In this document: piece after piece, positions 52,543-62,154 of the stretch | Layout: each line of letters starts with the position of its first letter | Position numbering within the stretch: position 1 is the first letter of the stretch | NCBI GenBank assembly: GCA_003243975.1 | Contig: QHBJ01000038.1 | Location: 53,091 to 117,090 of the forward strand | Reading direction: 5' to 3' | Source: Candidatus Meridianibacter frigidus | GTDB taxonomy: Bacteria; Vulcanimicrobiota; Vulcanimicrobiia; Vulcanimicrobiales; Vulcanimicrobiaceae | DNA: 64,000 nt | Position numbers and translations under genes: made by a program | The notes under the pieces: model-generated | Told to the model about the DNA's origin: nothing | Databases searched by the model: none | What the model saw: only the letters and a program-made list of their open reading frames with translations

Positions 52543-55500
52543 TTGATCGCCACCAAGCCACTCTCTTCTCTGGCCGCCCCGCTGGTCCGAGCCTTGCCCG
52601 GCTCCAGCCGTCCCCTGGCAGAGCTGCTCGAACGGTTGCGGGGTTCTCCAGGCCTCTTTACGCTGCACGAAACCATTCCGGCGGCCCGCCCCTACCTGCT
52701 TTCGGCCATAGCGCATGCGCTGGGTGGATCGATCCTAGTCGTCGTCCCGACGCCCGACGTGGCGGAACGCACATTTGCGGACCTTCTCTACTATCTCGCC
52801 GAGCGCGGCTCGTCCGCCGTGGCCCTGGTGCGTCCCCGCGACGAGAGCGCCGGCGTTATGGAGAGCCCCTCCGAGCGTAGCGCGCGGATGTCGCTGTATT
52901 CAGACCTGTGCGATCGCAAGGAACGCATTGTCATCGCGCCCGTATCGGCGTTGCGCCAGTTCGTGATGCCGCCCGATTTGTTTTCCGCGCTGCGCTTTAC
53001 GCTGCGTGTAGGCGAAGAGCCGGGATGGGAAGCGCTGCAGGCGCGACTCTACCGCTCCGGCTATCACCGCACCGATGTGGTGAGCAGCGCCGGGGAGTAC
53101 ACGGTACGCGGCGGAATTCTCGACGTCTTTCCGGCCTCCGCGGACGCGCCGGTACGCATCGAGTTCCTCGGCGAGAAGATCGAATCGCTGCGGCGCTTCG
53201 ATCTACAGAGTCAGCGCAGTGAGGCAGAGCTCGAGAGCATCGGCATTGCGCCTTGGAGCGAGATCCCGCGCGAACCGGTATACCGCGAACGAGTGGCGGC
53301 TCAATTTTTGGGACCGGAGAACGTGCAGCGGGCGCTGCACGCCTTTCTTGAAACAAGCGGCGACCTTCCGCAGCCGTGGCTGGGGCTGGCCCATGTTCGT
53401 CCCGCGACGCTCCTCTCATATTTCGACGAACGCGCGCTCATCGTGATCGAGGAGCCCTCGATGCTGGCCGAGGTCGAACGTGCGCTCGAAGACGAGCACT
53501 CGCGCGAACAGCAAGCGCTCTTGGCCGACGCTGGCTCGGGGCAGTTGGATGTGAGCGACTCCGAGGTAGGCGAAGCGTTGCTTGCCGAGATGAGCGCGCC
53601 GTATCCGCAATTGCGCGACTTGCGCCTTCAACTGGAGGGCCGGCGCATATTGGTGATGCCCGGGGGAATCGAGTCGGTCGAACAAACGGCGTGGCTGCCG
53701 AAGAGCCATCAGGAATTCGTGTTGGAGACGCGTCCAGTGGCGCACTTCAACCGGCAGGTTGACCTGATGCTGCAAACCCTGCGCGAGGTGGTCCGGGGCG
53801 GCGAAAGTGTCATGATCGTGACGTCGGGAGCGGCGCGGACCGCAGACGTCCTACGCGGCGGCGGACTGCAGGTGGAACGTAGCGCGCACCTGATTCATCT
53901 GCGCGCCACCGACGGCGCAACGATGGCCGCGCGTCCGCCGTCGGGGACGATTTACGTCGACAGCGGCAATATCGAAGCCGGTTTCGCCATCCCCGCGTTG
54001 CGCCTGCACGTGCTGGGCGATCGCGAACTGTACGGCCAGCCACCGAAGCGCGTGAAGATTCGTGCGGTAAAGGAAGGCGTACCCGTCACGCTGGCCGATC
54101 TGCGCGTGGCGGATTACATCGTGCACGCCGTGCACGGAATCGGCCAATACCTCGGGCTTCGCACCGAAACGATCTTGGGTGCAACGCAAGATTATCTCGA
54201 CCTGCGCTACGCCGGCACCGACCGTTTGCTGGTTCCCGTCACGCAGATGCACCTCATCGCTAAATACGGCGCCGCCGAGGGCGCTGCACCGCGCCTCTCC
54301 AAAATGGGCGGCGCCGACTGGGCCCGCACCAAGGGTCGCGTTTCGGAGCAACTTGCGAAAATTGCCGAGGGATTGGTCGCCCTGTACGCCGAGCGCGAAC
54401 TGGCGCGCGGGCACGCATATCCGCCGGACACACCGTGGCAAGCGGAACTCGAAGAGGCGTTTCCTTATGAGGAAACCCCCGATCAACTGAAAGCCATCGT
54501 GGAAACCAAGGCCGACATGGAGCGCGAACGGCCGATGGACCGGCTGGTTTGCGGCGATGTCGGCTACGGCAAAACGGAAGTCGCCATTCGCGCGGCATTC
54601 AAGGCGATCGCGGATAAGAAGCAGGTCGGCATTTTGGTTCCAACCACATTGCTAGCCGCACAACATTACCGAACGTTCAACGAACGGCTGGCTGGCTTTC
54701 CCGTCCGCATCGAAGAGCTTTCCCGTTTCAAAACGAAGCGAGAGCAGCAAGCTATTCTCCAGGACTTGGCGGACGGCAGAGTTGATGTCGTGGTCGGCAC
54801 CCACCGCTTGTTGCAGAAGGACGTGACCTTTGCCGATCTCGGGTTGCTCGTGGTGGACGAAGAGCAGCGCTTCGGCGTAATGCACAAGGAACGGCTTAAG
54901 GCGTTGCGCGCGAGCGTAGACGTACTAACCCTCTCGGCCACTCCCATCCCCAGAACCCTGCACATGTCGCTCATGGGCGTGCGCGATCTCTCTCTTATCC
55001 AGACGGCCCCCCGAAACCGAATGTCTATCAAGACCGTCGTGATTCCCGCCGGCGATGCGGTGGTTGCGCGAGCGATCGCTGCCGAACTGGACCGCGGCGG
55101 CCAAGTGTACTACGTGCACAACCGTATCGAATCGATCTATGCGGTGACGGCCGCCTTGCAGAAGCTGGCTCCCAAAGCGCGCATCGCAATCGGGCATGGA
55201 CAGATGACCGAAGGGCAGCTTGAGCCCATCATGTCCAAATTCATCGCAGGCGAAATCGACATGCTGGTGTCCACCACAATTATCGAAAACGGGATCGACA
55301 TTCCCAACGTTAACACGATCATCGTCAACGATGCGGACCGTTTCGGCTTGGCGCAACTCTATCAGTTGCGCGGGCGAGTGGGGCGCTCCAATCATCAGGC
55401 CTACGCGTACTTGCTGTACCAGGGGCACAAAGCGCTCTCCGAGGATGCCAAGGCGCGCCTGGAGGCGATTCGCGAATTTACGCATCTCGGCAGCGGGCTG

Positions 55501-56103
55501 CAGGTTGCGATGCGCGATCTGGAAATTCGCGGCGCTGGGAATCTGTTGGGTGCCGCGCAGTCGGGTTTTATCGGCGCCGTCGGTTTCGACACCTACTGCC
55601 AGCTGCTGGCCGAAGCCATCGCGCAGCGCAAGGGCCAATCGGCCGAGCGCGATCAGCGCCACGCCGTCATCGACGTGAAGATCGACGCGTTTATTCCCAA
55701 CGATTACATCCCGCAGGTTTCACAGAAGATCGCCGTCTACCAACAGCTCGCAAACGCGAAAACCGAAGCCGAGGCCGGCGAAATCGCGGCCGGGGTGCGG
55801 GACCGTTTCGGAAGGTTGCCACGTCCGCTGCACAACTTGGTAGAGATCACCAAACTGCGCACGATCGCCCTTGCGAAGAATGTAACCCGCGTGGTTGTCG
55901 ATGAAACCCGCTTGACGCTCGGCGTCGGCTCGCGTTTTGAACTTCAGCCCAGCGCCATCTCGAAATTTCAATCTCTCACAAAGAATCGCTTCCGCTTTGC
56001 CGACGGCAAGGTATTAGTTGATCTTCCTCTGCCGAACGACGCAAAAATCCACAAGGAAGACCGCTGGATGCCGCTGCTGCGCTCCCTGCTCGAGGCAATG
56101 TAA
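52543..56103 (+). CDS. mfd: Transcription-repair coupling factor
   Basis: The 1186-residue protein has the UvrB-like N-terminal part (to about 350), the CarD-like RNA polymerase-interacting domain at about 515-575 (VADYIVHAVHGIGQYLGLRT), the RecG-like translocase with Walker A GDVGYGKTE near residue 671 and DEEQ near 771, and the C-terminal TRCF domain (about 1035-1130). It removes stalled RNA polymerase and recruits UvrA. The start is TTG at 52543; no ribosome binding site is obvious. Divergent from hsp20. Confidence 0.96.
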   Translation: MIATKPLSSLAAPLVRALPGSSRPLAELLERLRGSPGLFTLHETIPAARPYLLSAIAHALGGSILVVVPTPDVAERTFADLLYYLAERGSSAVALVRPRDESAGVMESPSERSARMSLYSDLCDRKERIVIAPVSALRQFVMPPDLFSALRFTLRVGEEPGWEALQARLYRSGYHRTDVVSSAGEYTVRGGILDVFPASADAPVRIEFLGEKIESLRRFDLQSQRSEAELESIGIAPWSEIPREPVYRERVAAQFLGPENVQRALHAFLETSGDLPQPWLGLAHVRPATLLSYFDERALIVIEEPSMLAEVERALEDEHSREQQALLADAGSGQLDVSDSEVGEALLAEMSAPYPQLRDLRLQLEGRRILVMPGGIESVEQTAWLPKSHQEFVLETRPVAHFNRQVDLMLQTLREVVRGGESVMIVTSGAARTADVLRGGGLQVERSAHLIHLRATDGATMAARPPSGTIYVDSGNIEAGFAIPALRLHVLGDRELYGQPPKRVKIRAVKEGVPVTLADLRVADYIVHAVHGIGQYLGLRTETILGATQDYLDLRYAGTDRLLVPVTQMHLIAKYGAAEGAAPRLSKMGGADWARTKGRVSEQLAKIAEGLVALYAERELARGHAYPPDTPWQAELEEAFPYEETPDQLKAIVETKADMERERPMDRLVCGDVGYGKTEVAIRAAFKAIADKKQVGILVPTTLLAAQHYRTFNERLAGFPVRIEELSRFKTKREQQAILQDLADGRVDVVVGTHRLLQKDVTFADLGLLVVDEEQRFGVMHKERLKALRASVDVLTLSATPIPRTLHMSLMGVRDLSLIQTAPRNRMSIKTVVIPAGDAVVARAIAAELDRGGQVYYVHNRIESIYAVTAALQKLAPKARIAIGHGQMTEGQLEPIMSKFIAGEIDMLVSTTIIENGIDIPNVNTIIVNDADRFGLAQLYQLRGRVGRSNHQAYAYLLYQGHKALSEDAKARLEAIREFTHLGSGLQVAMRDLEIRGAGNLLGAAQSGFIGAVGFDTYCQLLAEAIAQRKGQSAERDQRHAVIDVKIDAFIPNDYIPQVSQKIAVYQQLANAKTEAEAGEIAAGVRDRFGRLPRPLHNLVEITKLRTIALAKNVTRVVVDETRLTLGVGSRFELQPSAISKFQSLTKNRFRFADGKVLVDLPLPNDAKIHKEDRWMPLLRSLLEAM

Positions 56104-56231
56104 CCGTGGCGGCCGTCACAAGGCTGGCGGACGCGGCGCTCTTGGGAGTAGCGGCGGCTTTGCGCCGAGTGCAGCCGGTGCCGGAGTCGATCCCCATCGC
56201 CTCGCCGCCGCCCTTCTTCTCTGTAGCCTGT

Positions 56232-56249
56232 CCCGAGCTTGTCGAGGGG
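56232..56249. repeat. REP-like short repeat, second copy
   Basis: CCCGAGCTTGTCGAGGGG resembles the element at 11088-11110 read on the minus strand (CCCTGAGCCTGTCGCAGGG). It lies in the 256-base gap between mfd and the parvulin-type gene, which otherwise holds only a short frame with no family features. Confidence 0.5.
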
Positions 56250-56359
56250 CGCGGTCCTCGAAGGACTGGCCCCCCATTTCACGGAACTGGCGGACGTTTG
56301 CGGAGGGCACCCTCCGCGATTTTTTACTGCATAGCCCCCAAAGTTTTGGAGCCAAGAAA

Positions 56360-57295
56360 ATGAACGTTCGCCGCCTGTTAGCGGGACTGGCCACCGCCAT
56401 GCTTGCCTTGACGCTCTCCGCCTGCGGCGGCGGCGGAGGAACCGTCGTCAGCGTCAATGGCCAAAATATCAGCAAAGCCGACTTCGACAGCAAACTCGAA
56501 GGCAGCCCGGCTGCCAAGCAGATGCTTCTTCCCATGGTGCGCTCAATGCTCATCGAGCAGTACGCATCGAAAAACAACATCACCGTAAGCGATGACGAGG
56601 TCAATAAGAAGATCAACGATCTCAAGACGCAGTACGGGCCCACGCAGTTTGATGCGATGGTCAAACAGCAGGGCATGACGGACGACGATGTCAAGCGTAC
56701 CCTCAAAGACCAGATCGTTATCGACAAATCGGTGGGTAAAGACGTCAAAGTCAGCGATTCCGACGTTGCAAAGTTCTTTGCAAAGAATCATGCAGCGTTC
56801 GATAAGGCGCCCTCAGTGCACGCACGTCACATCCTGGTGCCCGACATGAAGACCGCTCAGATGGTGGAACAGAAACTGAAAGGTGGCGCCAAGTTCGAAG
56901 ATCTCGCCAAGCAATACTCGCAGGATCCCGGCAGCAAAGACAAAGGCGGCGATCTCGGGTTCTTCCGCTCGGGCCAGATGGTGCCGAGTTTCGAGAAGGC
57001 GGCCTACAAACAGCCGCTCAACGTCGTCGGACCGCCGGTGAAGTCGCCGTTCGGCTACCACATCATCGAGGTACTCGAGCGCACGCCCGGTCAGAAGGCA
57101 ACGCTTGCCAGCGCTCACGACCAAATCGTCGCGCAGCTACGGCAGCAGCAAGAGAGCCCGCTGGTCGGTCCCTGGCTGCAGAATCTCTTCGCGCAAGCAA
57201 AGATCGATATCAAGGATCCGCGCTACGCCGACGCCTTTCCGTCGCCCGCGCCCGCTGCAGGATCCCCAGCGGCGCCACCAAGCCCGGCGAAATAA
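56360..57295 (+). CDS. Peptidyl-prolyl isomerase lipoprotein (PrsA/SurA-like, parvulin type)
   Basis: From the ATG at 56360 the product has 311 residues: a lipoprotein signal with lipobox LSAC (Cys22), a SurA_N-like helical domain (about 30-130, VNGQNISKADFDSKL), a rotamase domain at about 150-245 (VHARHILVPD, GGDLGFFRSGQMVPSFEKAA, SPFGYHIIEVLER), and a Pro-rich tail. It assists folding of exported proteins. A longer open frame from 56018 lies over mfd and is rejected. A terminator follows. Confidence 0.93.
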   Translation: MNVRRLLAGLATAMLALTLSACGGGGGTVVSVNGQNISKADFDSKLEGSPAAKQMLLPMVRSMLIEQYASKNNITVSDDEVNKKINDLKTQYGPTQFDAMVKQQGMTDDDVKRTLKDQIVIDKSVGKDVKVSDSDVAKFFAKNHAAFDKAPSVHARHILVPDMKTAQMVEQKLKGGAKFEDLAKQYSQDPGSKDKGGDLGFFRSGQMVPSFEKAAYKQPLNVVGPPVKSPFGYHIIEVLERTPGQKATLASAHDQIVAQLRQQQESPLVGPWLQNLFAQAKIDIKDPRYADAFPSPAPAAGSPAAPPSPAK

Positions 57296-57317
57296 GCGAC
57301 GCAGGCAAAATGCAGAC

Positions 57318-57350
57318 ATCCCGGCCGCTCGCGCGGTCGGGATTTTTCTT
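57318..57350 (+). terminator. Rho-independent terminator after the parvulin gene
   Basis: ATCCCGGCCGC and GCGGTCGGGAT (57318-57328, 57333-57343) pair over 11 bp with one G-T wobble and a 4-base loop, followed by TTTTCTT. Confidence 0.85.
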
Positions 57351-57376
57351 ATGCGCCCCGAACCTGAGCGCACGTC

Positions 57377-58564
57377 ATGCTGCTGCGCATCGTTGGCCTG
57401 GGGCCGGGTGATCCCGACCTGCTTACGTTCGGAAGTGTGAATGCTATGCGCGCAGCGGGCCGCGCCATGACGCCCCTGGCGCCGCCCGAACTCAATACAT
57501 TTCTCGAAGAGCGGGGCGTGCGCGTCGTGCGCGAAGGGATTGCCGACCCCGCGCTCTTCGTGCGCGGCAGTACGGATGAAATCGAACGCTTTGTCGAACA
57601 TCTCGACGGTGCCGACATGGCGCTTGGCATCCTAGGAAATCCACTCTCGGATTTTGCGGGACTTCCGGTTCTGCTGCGAACCCTTGAGCGGCGTCCGGAG
57701 GTCAGCACCGCGATAGCCCCGGGCGTTCCTCGTGCAACGCTCTCGGCCGCCATCAACTTGCCGCTGGTCCCATTGCCGGCCGGCTCTTCCCACCATAGTT
57801 GGGAGGATCTTATCGAGGTCATGGCCCGGCTTCGCCGCTCCTGCCCGTGGGACCGGGAACAAACGCACCGGACGCTGATCCCGTACCTCATCGAAGAAAG
57901 CTACGAAGTTGTCGAAGCAATCGAAGGCGGCGACGAAACCGGTTTGTGCGAGGAGCTGGGAGATCTGCTGCTGCAAATCGTGTTTCACTCTCAGCTCGGA
58001 ACGGAGACCGGGAAGTTCTCCATCGCAGATGTGGTAGACGCGCTCTGCAACAAGATGATTCGCCGACACCCGCACGTCTTCGGCGATGCCGTCATCGAAG
58101 ACGTAGACGCGCAGTGGCGAAACTGGGAGCAGCTCAAGAGCCAGGAAGCGACGGGCAAGGCCCGCAGCAGCCGCTTGGATGGGGTTCCAAAAGCGCTCGG
58201 CGCGCTGCAACGCGGGCAGCGCATGCAAGAGAAGGCGGCGCGCGTGGGTTTTGATTGGGAAAACCCGCGCGACATCGTTGTCAAACTCTCGGAAGAACTC
58301 GACGAACTCTCGGCGGCACAGCGCGCCAAGCAAGACGACGCACACGTGCGGGAAGAACTCGGGGACGTGCTCTTTACGCTGGTCAATCTGGCGCGTGCGC
58401 TGGGCATCGATGCGGAAACCGCCATGCGGCAAGCCAATGAAAAGTTCTACCGCCGGTTCTGCTTCATGGAAACGCAAGCCCAAGCCGAGGGCAAGAGCCT
58501 TATCGATCTCTCTCTGCCCGAACTCGAACATCTGTGGCAGCAAGCCAAGGGGAAAGCCGCGTGA
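57377..58564 (+). CDS. mazG: Nucleoside triphosphate pyrophosphohydrolase MazG with shortened methylase-like N-terminus
   Basis: The 395-residue protein has two MazG repeats (about 150-250 and 275-375) with the acidic metal sites [46 protein letters not shown] and [17 protein letters not shown]. MazG hydrolyses (d)NTPs to monophosphates, clearing aberrant nucleotides. Residues 1-25 ([20 protein letters not shown]) are the start of a tetrapyrrole-methylase domain as in YabN, but that domain is only about 130 residues instead of 220, so it is probably not catalytic. The stop overlaps kal. Confidence 0.93.
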   Translation: MLLRIVGLGPGDPDLLTFGSVNAMRAAGRAMTPLAPPELNTFLEERGVRVVREGIADPALFVRGSTDEIERFVEHLDGADMALGILGNPLSDFAGLPVLLRTLERRPEVSTAIAPGVPRATLSAAINLPLVPLPAGSSHHSWEDLIEVMARLRRSCPWDREQTHRTLIPYLIEESYEVVEAIEGGDETGLCEELGDLLLQIVFHSQLGTETGKFSIADVVDALCNKMIRRHPHVFGDAVIEDVDAQWRNWEQLKSQEATGKARSSRLDGVPKALGALQRGQRMQEKAARVGFDWENPRDIVVKLSEELDELSAAQRAKQDDAHVREELGDVLFTLVNLARALGIDAETAMRQANEKFYRRFCFMETQAQAEGKSLIDLSLPELEHLWQQAKGKAA

Positions 58565-58932
58565 TCCGCGTGCGGATGAGCGCGTACGAGGCGCACTACG
58601 GAGGAAATTTGGTGGACGGCGCGCGCGTGCTCGCGCTCTTCGGCGATGTCGCAACCGAACTCTTAATCGCGATGGACGGGGACGAAGGATTGTTTGCCGG
58701 ATACGAGCAGGTCGAGTTCTTGGCGCCGGTTCGCACCGGCGATTACATCGAGGCGGATGGACGCATCATTGCGGTTGGCAACACGTCCCGCAAAATGGAG
58801 TTTGAAGCGCGTAAAGTTGCCTGTGCGCGGCCTGATCTCGGCGAAAGCGCAGCCGAGGCGCTCGCGCATCCCATCATCGTGTGCCGGGCCACCGGAACCT
58901 GCGTGGTACCCAAAGGCAAGAAGCGGCTCTAG
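58561..58932 (+). CDS. kal: 3-aminobutyryl-CoA ammonia-lyase
   Basis: The 123-residue hotdog-fold protein matches the clostridial lysine-pathway enzyme in [62 protein letters not shown] and [11 protein letters not shown]. It removes ammonia from 3-aminobutyryl-CoA to give crotonyl-CoA. GTG at 58561 overlaps the mazG stop (GTGA); ATG at 58576 is an alternative. The gene is far from kamDE, and Kdd and Kce are not in the window. Confidence 0.9.
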   Translation: MIRVRMSAYEAHYGGNLVDGARVLALFGDVATELLIAMDGDEGLFAGYEQVEFLAPVRTGDYIEADGRIIAVGNTSRKMEFEARKVACARPDLGESAAEALAHPIIVCRATGTCVVPKGKKRL

Positions 58933-58941
58933 CAGCGAGTT

Positions 58942-60408
58942 TTAATCGGTGATAATTCGGGAGAGCAGCGCCGCACGAATGCTATCTAGCGCGGACGCAT
59001 CGCCCGTCCAATCGTCCACCATCAGAGAGAATACCACCGTTCCATGCCGGCGCGTACGCAAGTACCCGGAGATCGCGCGTACGTGACTCAAACTGCCGGT
59101 CTTGGCGAAGACGTTCTTCTCCGCGGATGTTCCAACGAAGGAATCTTTCAGCGTGCCGCGCACGCCTGCAAGCGGTAACGCGTCGATGACCGCTTCTCGA
59201 TACGGGGACTTCCAGTCTGCCTGAAGGATCGCTACCAACGCCGCCGGGGTTAGACGGTCGTAGGACGAGAGACCGGACCCATCTGCAATCGAGGCGCTCC
59301 GCGGATCCACACCGATGCTTCGCAGATATTCATTCTCCACCGCGATGCCGCCCGCGGCGGAGCCCCGGCTAGCATGCAATGCGCCGAGTTCTTTTAGCAG
59401 AACCTCTCCCATCAGGTTGTCGCTGGGCCACCAAAAGTCTTCGAGCAGTTGCGGGAACGGTTCAGAGGTATGTTCCCATAAGACTCGCGCGTCCGAGGGA
59501 GCTTTGCCGGCTTGAATCCCGCCGTCAACGCTCACGCCATCGGCTTGCAAAGCCGCGAGAAACGCTTGGCCAGCGTAGTGTGCCGGGTCTGCCACGGCAG
59601 GCATGAGATCTTCCGATTCTTTGGCGCCCAGCGGGTAGGATCCGACGAGCACGACGGTCTTCCAGTCTTCGAAAAACCGTTCGACATCGGATGTATCGTT
59701 CGAAAGGCGCGGGCCGGTTACGACTTGGTTGTCGACCCAATCGGCTGCGTACGCCGGTTCGATGCGCGCGCGGGCTGGCGTGCCGGCGGCGGCACCGGGA
59801 CTAACAAAAACGTGAATCGCGTTCTCTTCCAAGTTAAGCGCCGAGACAGGGGGCGCATACGAGTAGGGGAGATCATCCCACGACCAGCCCGGGGCATAGG
59901 GGCGATCGTCGTAGCGGCTGACATCGGTGAAAAGCACACCATTCACGTGGCCAACCGCACTTGCAGCAACGGCGCGCGCGGCGTCTTGCAAATCGCGCGC
60001 ACGCAATAGCGGGTCGCCGCCACCACGCAGATACAAGTTGCGGCCGTCGCTTAGCACCAGCGTCGCAAACGCAAACGCTGTGCCCAAGCGCGCGAAAGCT
60101 GCCGAGCCGGTTAGAAGCTTGAGGTTCGAGGCGGGCATGAACTGCTCGCCGGCGTTGCGCGCGTAGATCACCTGGCCTTGTCCGGCGGCCGCCGCAACGA
60201 AGCCCAGGTGGGCACTGCGCAAACTTCGCTGGGTCAATATCCGGTCGATGTCGTGCGCTACCCGACCGAGCTGCGAATCGCTCCAAACGGCGCCCTGCTC
60301 ACCGGGTCGGCCGTAGCGCGTTACGAGCCTCTGATCGGCCGACTTTGGGGCTTGCGTTGTGAACGCGAATATCAGCAGACAGCAAGACAGCGCGAAGTAT
60401 CTTTTCAT
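58942..60408 (-). CDS. D-alanyl-D-alanine carboxypeptidase/endopeptidase (PBP4/DacB type)
   Basis: The 488-residue exported protein has a signal peptide (1-20) and the three penicillin-binding motifs: SxxK as MPASNLK (Ser94, Lys97), SxN as SDNLMGE, and KTG in FAKTGSLSHVRAISGYL. The insertion between the first two motifs marks class C PBP4 enzymes. It trims or cleaves peptidoglycan cross-links in the periplasm. I use the ATG at 60408, which gives a clean signal peptide; a longer frame overlaps the MATE gene. Confidence 0.93.
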   Translation of the reverse strand: MKRYFALSCCLLIFAFTTQAPKSADQRLVTRYGRPGEQGAVWSDSQLGRVAHDIDRILTQRSLRSAHLGFVAAAAGQGQVIYARNAGEQFMPASNLKLLTGSAAFARLGTAFAFATLVLSDGRNLYLRGGGDPLLRARDLQDAARAVAASAVGHVNGVLFTDVSRYDDRPYAPGWSWDDLPYSYAPPVSALNLEENAIHVFVSPGAAAGTPARARIEPAYAADWVDNQVVTGPRLSNDTSDVERFFEDWKTVVLVGSYPLGAKESEDLMPAVADPAHYAGQAFLAALQADGVSVDGGIQAGKAPSDARVLWEHTSEPFPQLLEDFWWPSDNLMGEVLLKELGALHASRGSAAGGIAVENEYLRSIGVDPRSASIADGSGLSSYDRLTPAALVAILQADWKSPYREAVIDALPLAGVRGTLKDSFVGTSAEKNVFAKTGSLSHVRAISGYLRTRRHGTVVFSLMVDDWTGDASALDSIRAALLSRIITD

Positions 60409-60409
60409 C

Positions 60410-61816
60410 TTAGACCAAGCGCCGGTGCGTGCGCTTCTTCCACACAAACTGATAGTACATGAACTGCAGAGAGAGAACCACGACGAAGGCGACGGGGTAA
60501 CCGATCCAAATTCCGTTCAAACCGATCTTGCGCATCAGCACGTAAGCAACCGGAACCTCAACGGCCCAGATCGCCAAAATGCCGTTCAGGGTGGGAACCA
60601 AGACGGCCCCGCTCGCGCGCATGATACCCGAAAGCACGGCAGAGTTCCCGAAAAGCAGGTAACTCCACAGCGTGATCATCAGCAGCCCATGCGCGATGGC
60701 CAGCGTCTGCGCGTCGGTGATGAACCAGCCAACGATGTCCCACGCGAAGATGTAGGTTAGCCCGATCAGCAGTGCGCCAATGGCATAATTCAGCGCAACG
60801 GTGGAATGGACGACGCTGCGCAGCTTGTCTTCCCGCCGGGCACCGATGCACTGCGCAGCAAAGATCGATCCGGCAATTCCCATGCTGATCGCGGGGAACT
60901 GTACGTAGCCCACGACCTGATTTACCGCGCCGTACGCGGCAGTCGCGTGCGAGCCGTAACGATTGACGAACGAGATCACGGCAATCTCGGCGAGCGAAAC
61001 CATGACGACCTGCAGTCCGGTCGGAACACCGATCTTGATAACGTTCTTGGCGATAGCCCAATCGAACCGCAAATCGGTAAGGATCTCGCGGTCTATGGCC
61101 AGCGGGCTCTTGCGCGCCCGCAGATAGACCAGCAGCGCCACGAACGAAACGGCGTTGGAGACAATGAAGGATACTGCCGCACTCAAGACTCCCAGCTGCG
61201 GCAATCCCAACCATCCTCGAATCAACATCGGCGTTACCAGAATGCCGATGACCGTGGTGAGAATTAGAAAGTAAAAAGGGGTTTGCGAGTCACCGGTACC
61301 GCGGATAATCGTCGTGTAAATCAGGTAGACGAAGAATACCGGGCAAAAAATCAAGATCAACCGCGAGTACGCGACGGCGTCGGCGAGGATATTCGCAGGC
61401 GTTCCTAAGAGCACCAACAGTCGGTCGGTGGCCAACAAACCGACCACCAATGCCGCGATGCCCAACACGAGCCCCATGAACAGCGTGGTCCCGGTAATCT
61501 GCTTGAGCTTATGCATGTCGCGCGCGCCGTACGCTTGGCCGATCAGCACGGTGCTTCCACTGGAGAGTCCGATCAAAAATGAAAATAGAAGGAAGATAAC
61601 GGGGAAAAATGACGAGATGGCTGCGAGCGCATCGACGCCGATCATGCGTCCCACGAAGATGCTACCAACCAGTTGCCCGGCGGATTGCAGAATGTTGCTG
61701 AGCATCAGCGGCACCAAAAAAATCAGCAGCCACTGCCAGAGCGGACGCGACTCATCAAAGATGTTGACGGCGCCACGCACGTGGCCGGTCTGCTTCATCG
61801 GACGCGTGTTTCGCAA
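60410..61816 (-). CDS. MATE-family efflux transporter
   Basis: The 468-residue protein has 12 transmembrane helices and MATE patterns: PLMLSNILQSAGQLVGSIFV, IGLSSGSTVLIGQAYGARD, and the second-half copy GIAGSIFAAQCIGARREDKL. It exports drugs or metabolites in exchange for cations. Start is ATG at 61816 or 61798 (MKQTGHV). Its stop is one base from the dacB-like start region. Confidence 0.92.
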   Translation of the reverse strand: MRNTRPMKQTGHVRGAVNIFDESRPLWQWLLIFLVPLMLSNILQSAGQLVGSIFVGRMIGVDALAAISSFFPVIFLLFSFLIGLSSGSTVLIGQAYGARDMHKLKQITGTTLFMGLVLGIAALVVGLLATDRLLVLLGTPANILADAVAYSRLILIFCPVFFVYLIYTTIIRGTGDSQTPFYFLILTTVIGILVTPMLIRGWLGLPQLGVLSAAVSFIVSNAVSFVALLVYLRARKSPLAIDREILTDLRFDWAIAKNVIKIGVPTGLQVVMVSLAEIAVISFVNRYGSHATAAYGAVNQVVGYVQFPAISMGIAGSIFAAQCIGARREDKLRSVVHSTVALNYAIGALLIGLTYIFAWDIVGWFITDAQTLAIAHGLLMITLWSYLLFGNSAVLSGIMRASGAVLVPTLNGILAIWAVEVPVAYVLMRKIGLNGIWIGYPVAFVVVLSLQFMYYQFVWKKRTHRRLV

Positions 61817-61872
61817 GAGCCGGGCAAATCTCTTTACGGGGGAGCCCGCACGACTCCAAGAACAACAGGCGC

Positions 61873-62154
61873 ATGCGCCTGGACAAGTTCATGAAAGTTT
61901 CGCGCCTCTCCAAACGGCGCTCCGAAGCGCACGAAGCGTTGGAACACGGCCGTATCACGAAAGACGGCCGGACGCTAAAACCGGGTTATCAGGTTCAACC
62001 GGGCGACCTGCTCGTTATTCACTATGCGACGAAGTTCGTAACCGTTCGCGTGCGCGAGGTTCCGTTGCGCATGACACCTGCAGTAAGGGGCGCCGAACTT
62101 TACGACATCGTGGAGTCTCGCACGGAAGAGCCTCTCGACTTGCTAGCGCAGTGA
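61873..62154 (+). CDS. S4-domain RNA-binding protein (RqcP/Hsp15-like)
   Basis: The 93-residue protein is mostly one S4 domain: MRLDKFMKVSRLSKRRSEAH, ALEHGRITKDGRTLKPGYQV, GDLLVIHYATKFVTVRV. RqcP (YabO) binds stalled 50S subunits and helps alanine tailing; Hsp15 acts similarly. Its stop overlaps the whiA GTG, coupling the two. Confidence 0.85.
   Translation: MRLDKFMKVSRLSKRRSEAHEALEHGRITKDGRTLKPGYQVQPGDLLVIHYATKFVTVRVREVPLRMTPAVRGAELYDIVESRTEEPLDLLAQ

Noticed and set aside
56106..56363. Plus-strand 85-codon frame after mfd
   Set aside because: Spans the REP-like repeat, Pro/Arg-rich composition, no domain or start signal.
57632..58654. Minus-strand reading frame of 340 codons
   Set aside because: Antisense to mazG/kal, composition typical of a shadow frame, and mazG motifs are unmistakable on the other strand.
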